Positions 27,627 to 35,053 of a stretch of 64,000 bases of DNA are shown in pieces; position 1 is the first letter of the stretch; every line of letters begins with the position of its first letter. The position numbers were made by a program, and so were the translations under genes. The notes under the pieces are model-generated. The model was not told the origin of the DNA. It saw only the letters and a list, made by a program, of their open reading frames with translations, and ran no database searches. The stretch is from Pseudobutyrivibrio ruminis AD2017 (lineage in GTDB: Bacteria; Bacillota; Clostridia; Lachnospirales; Lachnospiraceae): assembly GCF_000424305.1 (NCBI RefSeq), contig NZ_KE384162.1, positions 248,001-312,000 on the forward strand, written 5' to 3'.

Positions 27627-28334
27627 ATGAATAAAAAATTAATATTAGGTTTATGTATTGCCGGTATGTTAGGAATCACAGCATGTGGTTCACAGCAAAC
27701 AAGCGAGCAAAGTGAATCAGCTGTTGAAGCGGCTACTGAAAAAGAAGAAGCTTTAAATAATGCTAAAGATACAGTCGAAGCAAATCTAGCTACTGAAGAA
27801 AACGCAGAACCTGAAATTTTTTATGATGGTTCAGAAATCGCACCATCAATAGATATTAGTGGCTGTGATACATTTACTCAAATCGTTGACAAAAAGCTTA
27901 GTTCAGGAATGTGCTATACAAATGCAACGATTGGTGATGCAGACGTTTTACTTGTTGGTAGCGGTTGCTATGACAACATGGATGGCAATATGGCCGCAAT
28001 TGATTCAACTATTTTTATATACGACAAAGATGGACTAATTAAGGAAATAGGTAAGGTTACCAGCGGTGGTACAGCTTATCCACTCGCTATCAAAGACGGT
28101 AATCTTTTCTGCGCTAGCAATGGCTGGATTTCAGAGGTTACAATTTCGAATGAAGAGATTCAACTTGTAAAAGAATCATGGGCTGATTATAGCTCGAAAG
28201 ATAATGGCGAAGATGCTTTCTATACCTATAATGCTGCTACAAAAACCAAAACAGAAATAGATGAAGATAGCTTCTGGTCATTATATGATGTTCTTGAGGA
28301 TGCTGAAATACTAAATTTTAATAAAATTCAGTAA
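27627..28334 (+). CDS. Uncharacterised lipoprotein
   Basis: The 235-residue protein starts with a lipoprotein signal peptide (MNKKLILGLCIAGMLGITAC), the lipobox Cys being residue 20, followed by an acidic Ser/Glu-rich linker. The rest has repeated strand-like segments (VLLVGSGCYDN, IFIYDKDG, LFCASNGW) that look like a partial beta-propeller. No enzymatic motif is seen. GGGGAAGAG precedes the ATG. A strong terminator follows. Confidence 0.72.
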   Translation: MNKKLILGLCIAGMLGITACGSQQTSEQSESAVEAATEKEEALNNAKDTVEANLATEENAEPEIFYDGSEIAPSIDISGCDTFTQIVDKKLSSGMCYTNATIGDADVLLVGSGCYDNMDGNMAAIDSTIFIYDKDGLIKEIGKVTSGGTAYPLAIKDGNLFCASNGWISEVTISNEEIQLVKESWADYSSKDNGEDAFYTYNAATKTKTEIDEDSFWSLYDVLEDAEILNFNKIQ

Positions 28335-28362
28335 GCATTTTTAGCTGAAAAATATTTAAAAA

Positions 28363-28402
28363 AAAGCACTCAGTTCCATTAAGGTATCTGAGTGCTTTTT
28401 TT
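28363..28402 (+). terminator. Rho-independent terminator after the lipoprotein gene
   Basis: AAAGCACTCAG (28363-28373) pairs with CTGAGTGCTTT (28388-28398), followed by more T. Confidence 0.92.
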
Positions 28403-28410
28403 ACAGAAGA

Positions 28411-28446
28411 TTCTTGCTGACAATTTCCTTGTTTGGTCAGCAAGAA
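28411..28446. repeat. Inverted repeat, 11-bp arms, before pepT
   Basis: TTCTTGCTGAC (28411-28421) and GTCAGCAAGAA (28436-28446) form perfect arms around 14 bases, in the 5' region of pepT right after a terminator. There is no T run. It could be an operator or leader hairpin. Confidence 0.7.
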
Positions 28447-28469
28447 GTCATAAATTCGGAGAGTATTAA

Positions 28470-29744
28470 ATGGGAAATATTAATGTTTATGAAAAAGTAA
28501 AAGAACGACTGATAAGATATGCAAAGATTGATACTCAATCTCAGCCTTATAGCGGTCATTGGCCAACTACGGAAAAACAAAAGGATCTAGCAATCGTTCT
28601 GAAAAAAGAATTGATAGATATAGGCGTTTCAGATGTGTACCTGGATGAAACAAACTATGTAGTATATGGCCGAATTCCTTCTAATATAAGTGATGGAAAT
28701 GCTAAAGCTGTAGGTTTTGTGGCACACATGGATACCGCACCAGATGCAAGTGGAACCGATGTAAAACCATGGGTATTAGAGAATTATGATGGCAAAGACA
28801 TAGTTCTTAATGAAAAAGAGCATATTGTAATGAAAGCAGCGGATTATACAAATCTTGAAAATTACATTGGACAGGATTTAATACTTACCGATGGTACAAC
28901 TTTATTAGGTGGAGACGATAAAGCATCCATCGCAGCTATCATGACAATGGCGGAATATCTTTGCGATAATAGTGATATTAGACATGGTGAAATTGCCTTA
29001 GCATTCACTCCTGATGAAGAGGTTGGAGGATTAGCAAGGGATTTAGATTTAAACCGATTTGGAGCAAAATGTGCTTACACATTAGATGGCGACCATTTAG
29101 GATGGTATGAAAATGAAACATTCTATGCTTCAGAAGCAGTTTTTGAATTCACAGGCAGAAGTGTTCATACAGGAACTGCGAAAGACATAATGATTAATGC
29201 TGTAGATATTGCAGCTGACTTTATTGGCATGCTACCTAAAAAAGAAAGGCCACAAAATACTGATGGAAGAGAAGGCTTCTATCATGTAATCTCATGTAAT
29301 GGTGATTGCGAATATTCTAAAGTTAGACTTATTATACGTGACTTCGATTTTGACACCTTCAAAAACAGAGAAGCATTTTTAAAAGAATGTGCTGAAAAAA
29401 TAGGAAGCGGTTATGGACATGATAGAGTTAAACTTACAATCAACCATCAATATAGTAATATGAAAGAAATTCTTAAAGATGTACCATATATGACAACAAT
29501 ACTGGAAGATGCCATTAAAAAAGCAGGAGTCACACCAGTATGTGAACCTTTTAGAGGCGGTACAGATGGAGCAGCTCTTTCTTTCAGAGGATTGCCATGC
29601 CCTAATTTATCAGCAGGATATGAAAATGCCCATGGAAGATTTGAATATGTTCCAATTCAATCTATGGTAAAAAATGTTGAAATATTACTTAACATTGTAA
29701 ATGCCTACGCCAATCCTTACTTTTCTGCAAATCTAGAACGCTAG
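28470..29744 (+). CDS. pepT: Peptidase T (tripeptidase)
   Basis: PepT is a zinc-dependent M20 aminopeptidase cutting the first residue from tripeptides. The 424 residues carry the metal ligands in VAHMDTAPD, GGDDKASIAAI and FTPDEEVGG, plus GDHLGWYENETF and a carboxy-terminal EPFRGGTDGAALSFRG. Length and motifs are as usual. GGAGAG is 11 bases before the ATG. It is free-standing after a hairpin. Confidence 0.96.
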   Translation: MGNINVYEKVKERLIRYAKIDTQSQPYSGHWPTTEKQKDLAIVLKKELIDIGVSDVYLDETNYVVYGRIPSNISDGNAKAVGFVAHMDTAPDASGTDVKPWVLENYDGKDIVLNEKEHIVMKAADYTNLENYIGQDLILTDGTTLLGGDDKASIAAIMTMAEYLCDNSDIRHGEIALAFTPDEEVGGLARDLDLNRFGAKCAYTLDGDHLGWYENETFYASEAVFEFTGRSVHTGTAKDIMINAVDIAADFIGMLPKKERPQNTDGREGFYHVISCNGDCEYSKVRLIIRDFDFDTFKNREAFLKECAEKIGSGYGHDRVKLTINHQYSNMKEILKDVPYMTTILEDAIKKAGVTPVCEPFRGGTDGAALSFRGLPCPNLSAGYENAHGRFEYVPIQSMVKNVEILLNIVNAYANPYFSANLER

Positions 29745-29794
29745 GCTAATAGTCATTCAAATCAACTAGAAATTAGATTGAAGGAGAAAATGTT

Positions 29795-30325
29795 ATGACA
29801 CTTGATGAATTAAGATTTGATATAGCAAAAGAGCAAAAGAATGGAATTCCATTTATAGCTGCATCTATAGTGTTGTGGGGAATGATTACAATAGTAACAT
29901 TACTAAATATTCCAGTTCAACAGCAAAACATCCTAGTTTTCTGCTGTTCTTGTCCATTGATGCCACTTGCAATGATAATAGGAAAAATAGTCAAAGTAGA
30001 TTTGTTTTCCAAAAACAATCCATTAAGTAAGGCAGGATTTTTATTCACGATGAATCAGATGCTATATATTTTGATTGTTATGTGGGTATTTAATGCCGTA
30101 CCTGAAAAAATGGTTATGGTATTTGCGATGGTTTTTGGAGCGCATTTGCTGCCATATTCATGGCTATATATTTCCAATGCATATAAAATTTTTTCGATAA
30201 TAATCCCAATTATATCATTAATATCAGGTGTATTGTTTAATGCTACAATAGTTGCTTCATTAATGTGCATCTGTGAATTATGTTTTCTTATTATGCTGAT
30301 TATAGAAGTGAGAAAATACAATTAG
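29795..30325 (+). CDS. Multi-pass membrane protein (DUF7010-like)
   Basis: The 176-residue protein has about six hydrophobic segments and a short polar amino terminus (MTLDELRFDIAKEQKNG). The layout resembles the DUF7010 group, by recollection. No activity is known. GGAGAAAA precedes the ATG by a few bases. The 15-base string TCAAATCAACTAGAA upstream (29757-29771) is repeated before the GNAT gene. Confidence 0.6.
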   Translation: MTLDELRFDIAKEQKNGIPFIAASIVLWGMITIVTLLNIPVQQQNILVFCCSCPLMPLAMIIGKIVKVDLFSKNNPLSKAGFLFTMNQMLYILIVMWVFNAVPEKMVMVFAMVFGAHLLPYSWLYISNAYKIFSIIIPIISLISGVLFNATIVASLMCICELCFLIMLIIEVRKYN

Positions 30326-30356
30326 AACAATTATTAGAAATATAGGAGAAGTAACC

Positions 30357-30465
30357 AAGTGGCGTATTACGTGAAAATAATGAGAATATGAATTTGTGAT
30401 GTAATGATTTCAGGCCGTGTGGCGTAACTTGGCACCATATTTGAAATATGGTGTAATACACTTCA
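30357..30465. repeat. Repeat-rich intergenic element with a 21-bp palindrome
   Basis: CACCATATTT-G-AAATATGGTG (30433-30453) is a perfect palindrome. It is preceded by GTGTGGCGTAACT (30418-30430), nearly identical to 24346-24358. The ends AAGTGGCGTATTAC and GTAATACACTT are imperfect inverted copies, giving a MITE-like outline of about 109 bases. No transposase is present. Confidence 0.45.
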
Positions 30466-30519
30466 AATAACTAAAGTAAAATAGAAAAATAAAAGAATAA
30501 TCAGTTCAATCTCAGCAAA

Positions 30520-30564
30520 ATACTACGGTAAAAAGCAACTATTCATAGCAAATTGACGTAGTAT
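30520..30564. repeat. Inverted repeat, 8-bp arms
   Basis: ATACTACG (30520-30527) and CGTAGTAT (30557-30564) are perfect arms 29 bases apart, just before a gene fragment. Confidence 0.55.
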
Positions 30565-30841
30565 CATAAATCCCAAAGCCACAAAGACCATTCGGGAGTA
30601 TAAAAATTTGTTTCTTTTCGGAGGCACTATAGTTGATGCGCCAGATGCAATGCTGCCGATGGAAAGATGTGTAAGAGGAGGTTGGCTACTTACTATTGGA
30701 ATGATTCCGATAATAATAGCAAACATCTTAGGTTATGGATATATCCAATTTGTAAATAAGAAAAATAGACTGCTTATCTTCATTCCCTCAATTATCTGCA
30801 TAATTTTAGTAGCATGCTTTTGGGTGAAGGAAATTATATAA
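30557..30841 (+). pseudogene. Membrane-protein gene fragment
   Basis: The frame after a stop at 30554-30556 reads INPKATKTIREYKNLFLFGG and continues through two hydrophobic segments to TAA at 30841. There is no ATG with a ribosome binding site at its head; a TTG at 30608 is the only early start. It looks like the carboxy-terminal part of a decayed membrane protein, but a short real gene cannot be excluded. Confidence 0.45.
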
Positions 30842-30849
30842 AATCATAA

Positions 30850-30883
30850 TAGCGTAGGAGAGTAAGGCTCCTACGCTAATTTT
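30850..30883 (+). terminator. Hairpin terminator
   Basis: TAGCGTAGGAG (30850-30860) and CTCCTACGCTA (30868-30878) form an 11-bp stem followed by TTTTT. It lies between the fragment and the converging S-component gene. Confidence 0.88.
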
Positions 30884-30898
30884 TAAACTTTATATTTT

Positions 30899-31405
30899 TT
30901 ATGCAGCTTCCAACCTAATCTTGTTTTTCATCAATCCATAAAGGATATTTCCAAGTATTATTCCGCTTAATGTCTGAAGGCTAAGGGTTAGAAGGGTAGA
31001 TAGTGCATAAGCAAGGCCAAACATTCATATTTTTATAAGAGTATATAAGGCTATGTGTACAAGTCCTCCAATTATAGCTCCAATCCAAAGGTTGTATTTA
31101 AAGTTGTTAAATAACTTAAATGCAATAAATCCCATCACAAGGACCCAGGCTGCTTTAAAAGCCATTGTAGGCAATACCCAAGCTGTGTATCCTCCGATGA
31201 AATCGGCAAGGCCAGCGCCGAATGCTCCCGCTATAGCATCTTTTTTGGTACCGAGCAGGCAGGTTGCTAGAATTATCATGCAATCTCCTAAATGAGTGTA
31301 TCCAAAGGCTGTTGGAATCTTAAAATAAAAGGTCCCAATAAATACTAAAGCAATCATAAGCCCAACTACAGCAATATCTTTTTGATTATATCTAGTCTTT
31401 TCCAT
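30899..31405 (-). pseudogene. ECF transporter S component with an in-frame stop
   Basis: The intact part (31025-31405) encodes 126 residues of a substrate-binding ECF S component: several membrane helices with PTAFGYTHLGDCMI and GAFGAGLADFIGGY. A TGA at 31025-31027 stops it, but the same frame continues for 41 codons (MFGLAYALSTLL... to NKIRLEAA, then TAA at 30899-30901), giving 168 residues, the normal family length. The extra part supplies the missing last helix. So a nonsense change has likely inactivated the gene; restart at the next ATG is conceivable. It lies 12 bases after the amidohydrolase gene. The transported substrate is unknown. Confidence 0.7.
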
Positions 31406-31417
31406 GAATGTGTCCCC

Positions 31418-32173
31418 CTAATCTAAAAGTGCTCCTAAAAAGTTCTTTGCGTTGTTATAGAATATGTTCTCATAATCCTTTTCTTTTAATGGGCAAGAAA
31501 GAATCTTTTGGATTTCTACCTCTGGTGCATGAAATGGCGTATCTAGTCCAAACATAACTCTGTCATTTCCCACGTTTTTATAAGCATTGAAAATCTGAGC
31601 AGTCATTGAAGTGCCAGAAGTTTCAAGCCATATATTTTTATATCTTTTAGCAATGGTCTGAGCTGCCTCAACATATATTCCATGGCCATGCCCCATATGA
31701 AGCATTACAAATTTACATTTTGGATGTCGCTCTGCTAAAAGTCCTATCTGCCAAGGCAATGAGAAAGGTTCATGTCCTGAATGAACAAAGAAAGGCACAT
31801 TATATGATTCACAGATTTCAGCTACTGGATCTACTATTGGAGAATCAGCAGCATAGCCATCGAATAAAGATTGTATCTTTGCCCCCTTGCAGCCTTTATC
31901 ACGAATTAAATATTCTAGTTCGTCATAGGCAGCTTGTTCTTTTGTGCAATCAATCCAAGGCACTGGAATAATCTTATCTTTAGCCTTTTCATAAGCTTCT
32001 AGAATATCCGCGTTTTTAGAAGAATCAGAGGGGCATAAGACTGTCTTTTCTATATTAAATTTATCCATCAAATCAATAACTAAATTAATGTCCCCACTAA
32101 AGTTAAATGGATTACCCCAGGTCCCAATATGCGAGTGCATATCAATCTTTTTAAAATCGCTAAATTTATACAT
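31418..32173 (-). CDS. Amidohydrolase family (TIM-barrel) protein
   Basis: The 251-residue protein belongs to the amidohydrolase_2 group of metal-dependent hydrolases and decarboxylases: DMHSHIG near residue 12, FVHSGHEP, MLHMGHGHG and a late Asp in FGLDTPFH supply the metal ligands. Its substrate is unknown. The ATG at 32173 has AGGAGG nine bases upstream; an in-frame GTG 54 bases earlier does not. The gene is the first of a two-gene unit with the ECF S component, which may have imported its substrate. Confidence 0.82.
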   Translation of the reverse strand: MYKFSDFKKIDMHSHIGTWGNPFNFSGDINLVIDLMDKFNIEKTVLCPSDSSKNADILEAYEKAKDKIIPVPWIDCTKEQAAYDELEYLIRDKGCKGAKIQSLFDGYAADSPIVDPVAEICESYNVPFFVHSGHEPFSLPWQIGLLAERHPKCKFVMLHMGHGHGIYVEAAQTIAKRYKNIWLETSGTSMTAQIFNAYKNVGNDRVMFGLDTPFHAPEVEIQKILSCPLKEKDYENIFYNNAKNFLGALLD

Positions 32174-32485
32174 AACAAGTTCTCCTCCTACTTTTGTTGG
32201 AGAAAATAATACATGATTCCTGTGCACTTTGAAATATCTAGTTTTGATTATTTTTCAGGGGTCAGATTCATGGAAATGTGTAATTAGCCTAAAAAACGAC
32301 ACGGAGATGGTAATCTTGCACTGTGTAGAAATGCTGTGTATATCGATAATATTAATCGATTTGCAGAACAGTATTAATATAAATTTAATAAACAAATATT
32401 GTAAATATGGTGATTAAAGCTTTAATTAGGTAGTCAAATCAACTAGAATAAAGACATTAATTAATCGCAGTTTGTGGAGGAAAGC
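32174..32485. other. Non-coding gap between divergent genes
   Basis: This 312-base AT-rich gap holds no convincing gene. Seen are the palindrome ATTAAAGCTTTAAT (32413-32426), a second copy of TCAAATCAACTAGAA (32434-32448) and the string AATCGCAGTTT (32463-32473), also found at 33594-33604. Confidence 0.5.
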
Positions 32486-32998
32486 ATGACGAATAGAAAG
32501 ACTAACATTGTTCCTTTTGAAATGAAGTATTTGAATGAGTATTATGATGGCTTTAATACTGAGATTACAAAATACCAATGGCCTGATCCTTTTCGTACAG
32601 TTGATGATGCAAAAGAGTTATTACAAGAATTCTTGGATGAAATGAAAAAGGATGAAACACTTTTATTTGCGGTTGTTGATTCAGAAGAAAGATTTGTTGG
32701 AAGTGTTGAGATGCATGGACTTTCAGAGGATTGTCCGGAAGTGGGAGTATGGATTTGTGAGCCTGAGCAGGGAAAGGGGTACGCATATGAAGCCCTTTCT
32801 TATATATTACATTTCGCGCAGGATAAATATGGTATAAAGAATTTCTTTTACGAGGCTGATGTTCGAAATGTCGGCAGTACTAAATTACTGAACAAGTTTT
32901 CGAATCTATACGAAATCAATACACTTGGTGTAGAAGAACTTGTAACAGACTCGGGAAAAGAGCTTAAATTGCAGGGGGCAGTAATGAAAGTTAAATAA
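32486..32998 (+). CDS. GNAT family N-acetyltransferase
   Basis: The 170-residue protein has the GNAT acetyl-CoA loop EQGKGYAYEAL after the strand GVWICEP, and a late Asn in VRNVGSTKLL. It resembles RimJ/RimL-type transferases that acetylate amino termini or small amines. The substrate is unknown. GGAGGAAAGC directly precedes the ATG at 32486; an upstream in-frame GTG overlaps that site and is rejected. Confidence 0.85.
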   Translation: MTNRKTNIVPFEMKYLNEYYDGFNTEITKYQWPDPFRTVDDAKELLQEFLDEMKKDETLLFAVVDSEERFVGSVEMHGLSEDCPEVGVWICEPEQGKGYAYEALSYILHFAQDKYGIKNFFYEADVRNVGSTKLLNKFSNLYEINTLGVEELVTDSGKELKLQGAVMKVK

Positions 32999-33069
32999 CA
33001 AATTCCAATTTGTAGAGACAAAGTATATTTCAGTTTATAGAATCAGAAAGGGTAAATAAGGATAGAGAC

Positions 33070-33594
33070 ATGATTTTATTAGTGATCGATATACAAAAAG
33101 GAATCGCAGATAACAGATTATTTAATTTTGATAGTTTTATTCAAGACACAAAAAAGATTATTGATTCTGCAAGGGATAATAATGTTGAAATCATCTATGT
33201 TCAGCATGATGATGGACCGGGAACAGGATTCTCGGTAGGTGATTGGAATTTTGAAATTGCTGATCAGGTTGCTCCAACAGCTTCTGAAAAAGTATATATT
33301 AAGAATATCAATAGTTGTTTTGGTAACAAGGACTTCGTACAGTACGTGGACGGGATAGCAGATAAAACATTGATGGTAGTTGGATTACAAACCAATTTTT
33401 GCATTGATGCAACCGTAAAATCTGCATTTGAAAGAGGTTTTGATGTGATTATCCCAAAGGGTACAAATTCTACCTTCGATAATGATTACATGGATGCTGA
33501 GACAACATATAAATACTACAATGAAATGATGTGGCCGGAGCGATTTGCACATTGTGTTTCAGTGGAAGAAGCTATATCTATGATGAAGAGTTAA
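33070..33594 (+). CDS. Isochorismatase-family cysteine hydrolase
   Basis: The 174-residue protein shows the catalytic triad of the family: Asp in LVIDIQKG, Lys in VYIKNINSCF and Cys in GLQTNFCIDATVKSAF. Relatives hydrolyse nicotinamide, carbamoyl-sarcosine or isochorismate; the active-site order fits all. No partner gene decides the substrate. It is 71 bases after the GNAT gene. Confidence 0.88.
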   Translation: MILLVIDIQKGIADNRLFNFDSFIQDTKKIIDSARDNNVEIIYVQHDDGPGTGFSVGDWNFEIADQVAPTASEKVYIKNINSCFGNKDFVQYVDGIADKTLMVVGLQTNFCIDATVKSAFERGFDVIIPKGTNSTFDNDYMDAETTYKYYNEMMWPERFAHCVSVEEAISMMKS

Positions 33595-33617
33595 ATCGCA
33601 GTTTATAAAGGAGGAAT

Positions 33618-33956
33618 ATGATGAATCTAGGAGCTTGGATGTGCGGAGTACTGGTTATACCATTTGCAACAGTAGGACTGTTGTTTGGCTTATTCAAAGA
33701 AAGGGCAACTAAATTTGTTGCTGGATTTAATTCCTTTACAAATAAAGAACAGAAGATGTATGACAGAGCAGCTATTTCTAGAGATATAAGAAATCAGTGT
33801 TTGATTTGGTCTGCATTAATGCTCATAGGTACGGTGCTTTCTTTTATTATATCGCCTTATATGGCTATTCCTACGTTTATCATTTGGTGCTTTTTGTTTT
33901 TTAAGGATACTCACATGGATGCTCATAAGGCATTTGATAAGTATCTGCTGAAATAA
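33618..33956 (+). CDS. DUF3784 family membrane protein
   Basis: The 112-residue protein has a membrane segment at each end of a conserved centre, FVAGFNSFTNKEQKMYDR, which is the DUF3784 signature (FIAGFN...E...D). About three hydrophobic segments are seen. GGAGG lies just upstream of the ATG. Function is unknown. Confidence 0.8.
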   Translation: MMNLGAWMCGVLVIPFATVGLLFGLFKERATKFVAGFNSFTNKEQKMYDRAAISRDIRNQCLIWSALMLIGTVLSFIISPYMAIPTFIIWCFLFFKDTHMDAHKAFDKYLLK

Positions 33957-34009
33957 ATTGCTATACCCGAGGCTCTGTCATAAGCCACTTGACGACAAAC
34001 GTAATAACC

Positions 34010-34043
34010 TTCGTAGGCCAAGCTCCTTAAATAGTGCTACGAA
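34010..34043. repeat. Inverted repeat TTCGTAG / CTACGAA
   Basis: Seven-base perfect arms (34010-34016, 34037-34043) are 20 bases apart, just before the ACTATCT array. Confidence 0.5.
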
Positions 34044-34063
34044 TAATACTATATTCTTCATTG

Positions 34064-34279
34064 ATAGATACTATCTATTGACAAGCATTTAATACATTAC
34101 TATCTGAGAGGCCGATTGCTTTATAGGTAGTAGTCGAAATTGCAAAAACTACTATCTGTGATAAATAATATCCTGTAGATAGTAGTTGGCTTACTATCTG
34201 TGAGCAATAATAACCCACAGATAGTAAAAAAAGCAAGTACGGTTACTAGCTGTAAATTAAAATGGAATATAGATAGTAA
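34064..34279. repeat. Tandem inverted-repeat array, ACTATCT / AGATAGT arms
   Basis: Elements in order: a palindrome ATAGATA-C-TATCTAT (34064-34078); TACTATCT near 34098 with AGGTAGTAG near 34125; AACTACTATCT (34147-34157) with AGATAGTAGTT (34177-34187), 11 bp perfect; TTACTATCTGTG (34191-34202) with CACAGATAGTAA (34216-34227), 12 bp perfect; and TTACTAGCT (34243-34251) with AGATAGTAA (34271-34279), one mismatch. Loops differ in sequence and length (about 13-20). AGATAGT recurs at 34984-34990 next to the recombinase gene. Confidence 0.8.
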
Positions 34280-34392
34280 TTGTTGTTCATTAAGACACTT
34301 ATAATGGTAAGATGTTTAAATGAATGCTTATTGAGAGCACAAAATTGTCGCTTGCTTGAAGCATGTTAAATCGAGGGATTGGAGGGAAAACC

Positions 34393-34914
34393 ATGTTAGA
34401 AATATTAAAAGCGAGGTTTCAGGATAATAAGAATCTTCATATGGAACTGAGTTGGCTTGACGTGGAGAAACGTTTGCTTGATCATCCGGAATCCATGGAC
34501 GTTTTGAGAAGGATGGAGGAGAGCGGCGGAGAACCGGATACCATCGGCTATGACGAAAAGACGGGAAAGCTAATTTTCTGCGACTGCGCAAAGGAGTCCC
34601 CTTCTGGGCGCAGAAGCCTGTGCTATGACGAAAAGGCATTACAGGGGCGTGCTAAAAACCCGCCGTCAGGCAGCGCCGAATGGAAAGCAAAAGAAATCGG
34701 CGTTTTGATCATGACGGAGGAACTCTATCGCCGACTGCAAGGTCTCGGGGAATTTGATTTGAAAACGTCGAGTTGGATCACTACGCCGGATGATATTCGC
34801 GACAAGGGCGGTGCATTGTTCTGCGAACGACGTTACGGAACGGTTTTCACATTCCATAACGGGGCGGATTCGTATTATTCCGCGCGCGGGTTCAGAGGTT
34901 ATACGCTTATATAA
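34393..34914 (+). CDS. DUF4256 family protein, probably transferred
   Basis: The 173-residue cytosolic protein matches the DUF4256 pattern, with SGGEPDTIGYDEKTGKLIFC followed by DCAKESPSGRRSLCYD and a WKAKEIGVLIMTEELYR segment. No activity is known. Base composition differs from its surroundings: I counted 34 G+C in the 60 bases 34561-34620, against 24 in 35101-35160. That suggests recent acquisition. GGAGGG lies seven bases before the ATG at 34393. Confidence 0.85.
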   Translation: MLEILKARFQDNKNLHMELSWLDVEKRLLDHPESMDVLRRMEESGGEPDTIGYDEKTGKLIFCDCAKESPSGRRSLCYDEKALQGRAKNPPSGSAEWKAKEIGVLIMTEELYRRLQGLGEFDLKTSSWITTPDDIRDKGGALFCERRYGTVFTFHNGADSYYSARGFRGYTLI

Positions 34915-34956
34915 ATTCAATATTGACAAAGAGAGCAGTATTTTGATAAATCTATT

Positions 34957-34984
34957 TATCGGATAAATATCTGTTTTACCGATA
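34957..34984. other. dif-like recombination site candidate
   Basis: Two 11-bp arms, TATCGGATAAA and TTTTACCGATA (9 of 11 symmetric), flank a 6-bp centre TATCTG, giving the 28-bp 11-6-11 form of dif. It lies 70 bases before a XerS/XerC-like recombinase gene, as difSL does next to xerS in streptococci. The sequence does not match the usual dif consensus, so this is an inference from shape and place. Confidence 0.4.
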
Positions 34985-35053
34985 GATAGTATATGAAAAT
35001 GCCCAAAAGTGTGGTATCCTATTATTATAAAGCAATTTAAGGGAGGTTTATTT

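Larger units (their letters stand above)
33957..34392. other. Gap of 436 bases filled by a hairpin array
   Basis: No gene is seen. It contains one 7-bp inverted repeat, one 15-bp palindrome and four hairpins whose arms share ACTATCT/AGATAGT (listed separately). A promoter for the DUF4256 gene is not obvious. Confidence 0.7.

Noticed and set aside
31025-31027. TGA read as selenocysteine or tryptophan in the S component
   Set aside because: No SECIS-like element was seen, the family has no selenoproteins known to me, and all other TGA codons in the window act as stops.
32229-32417. A 62-residue frame in the gap before the GNAT gene
   Set aside because: It has no ribosome binding site, low-complexity content and no similarity that I recognise.
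34064-34279. A CRISPR array
   Set aside because: The repeats are short inverted arms with irregular spacing, not direct repeats of 24-40 bases, and no cas genes are present.
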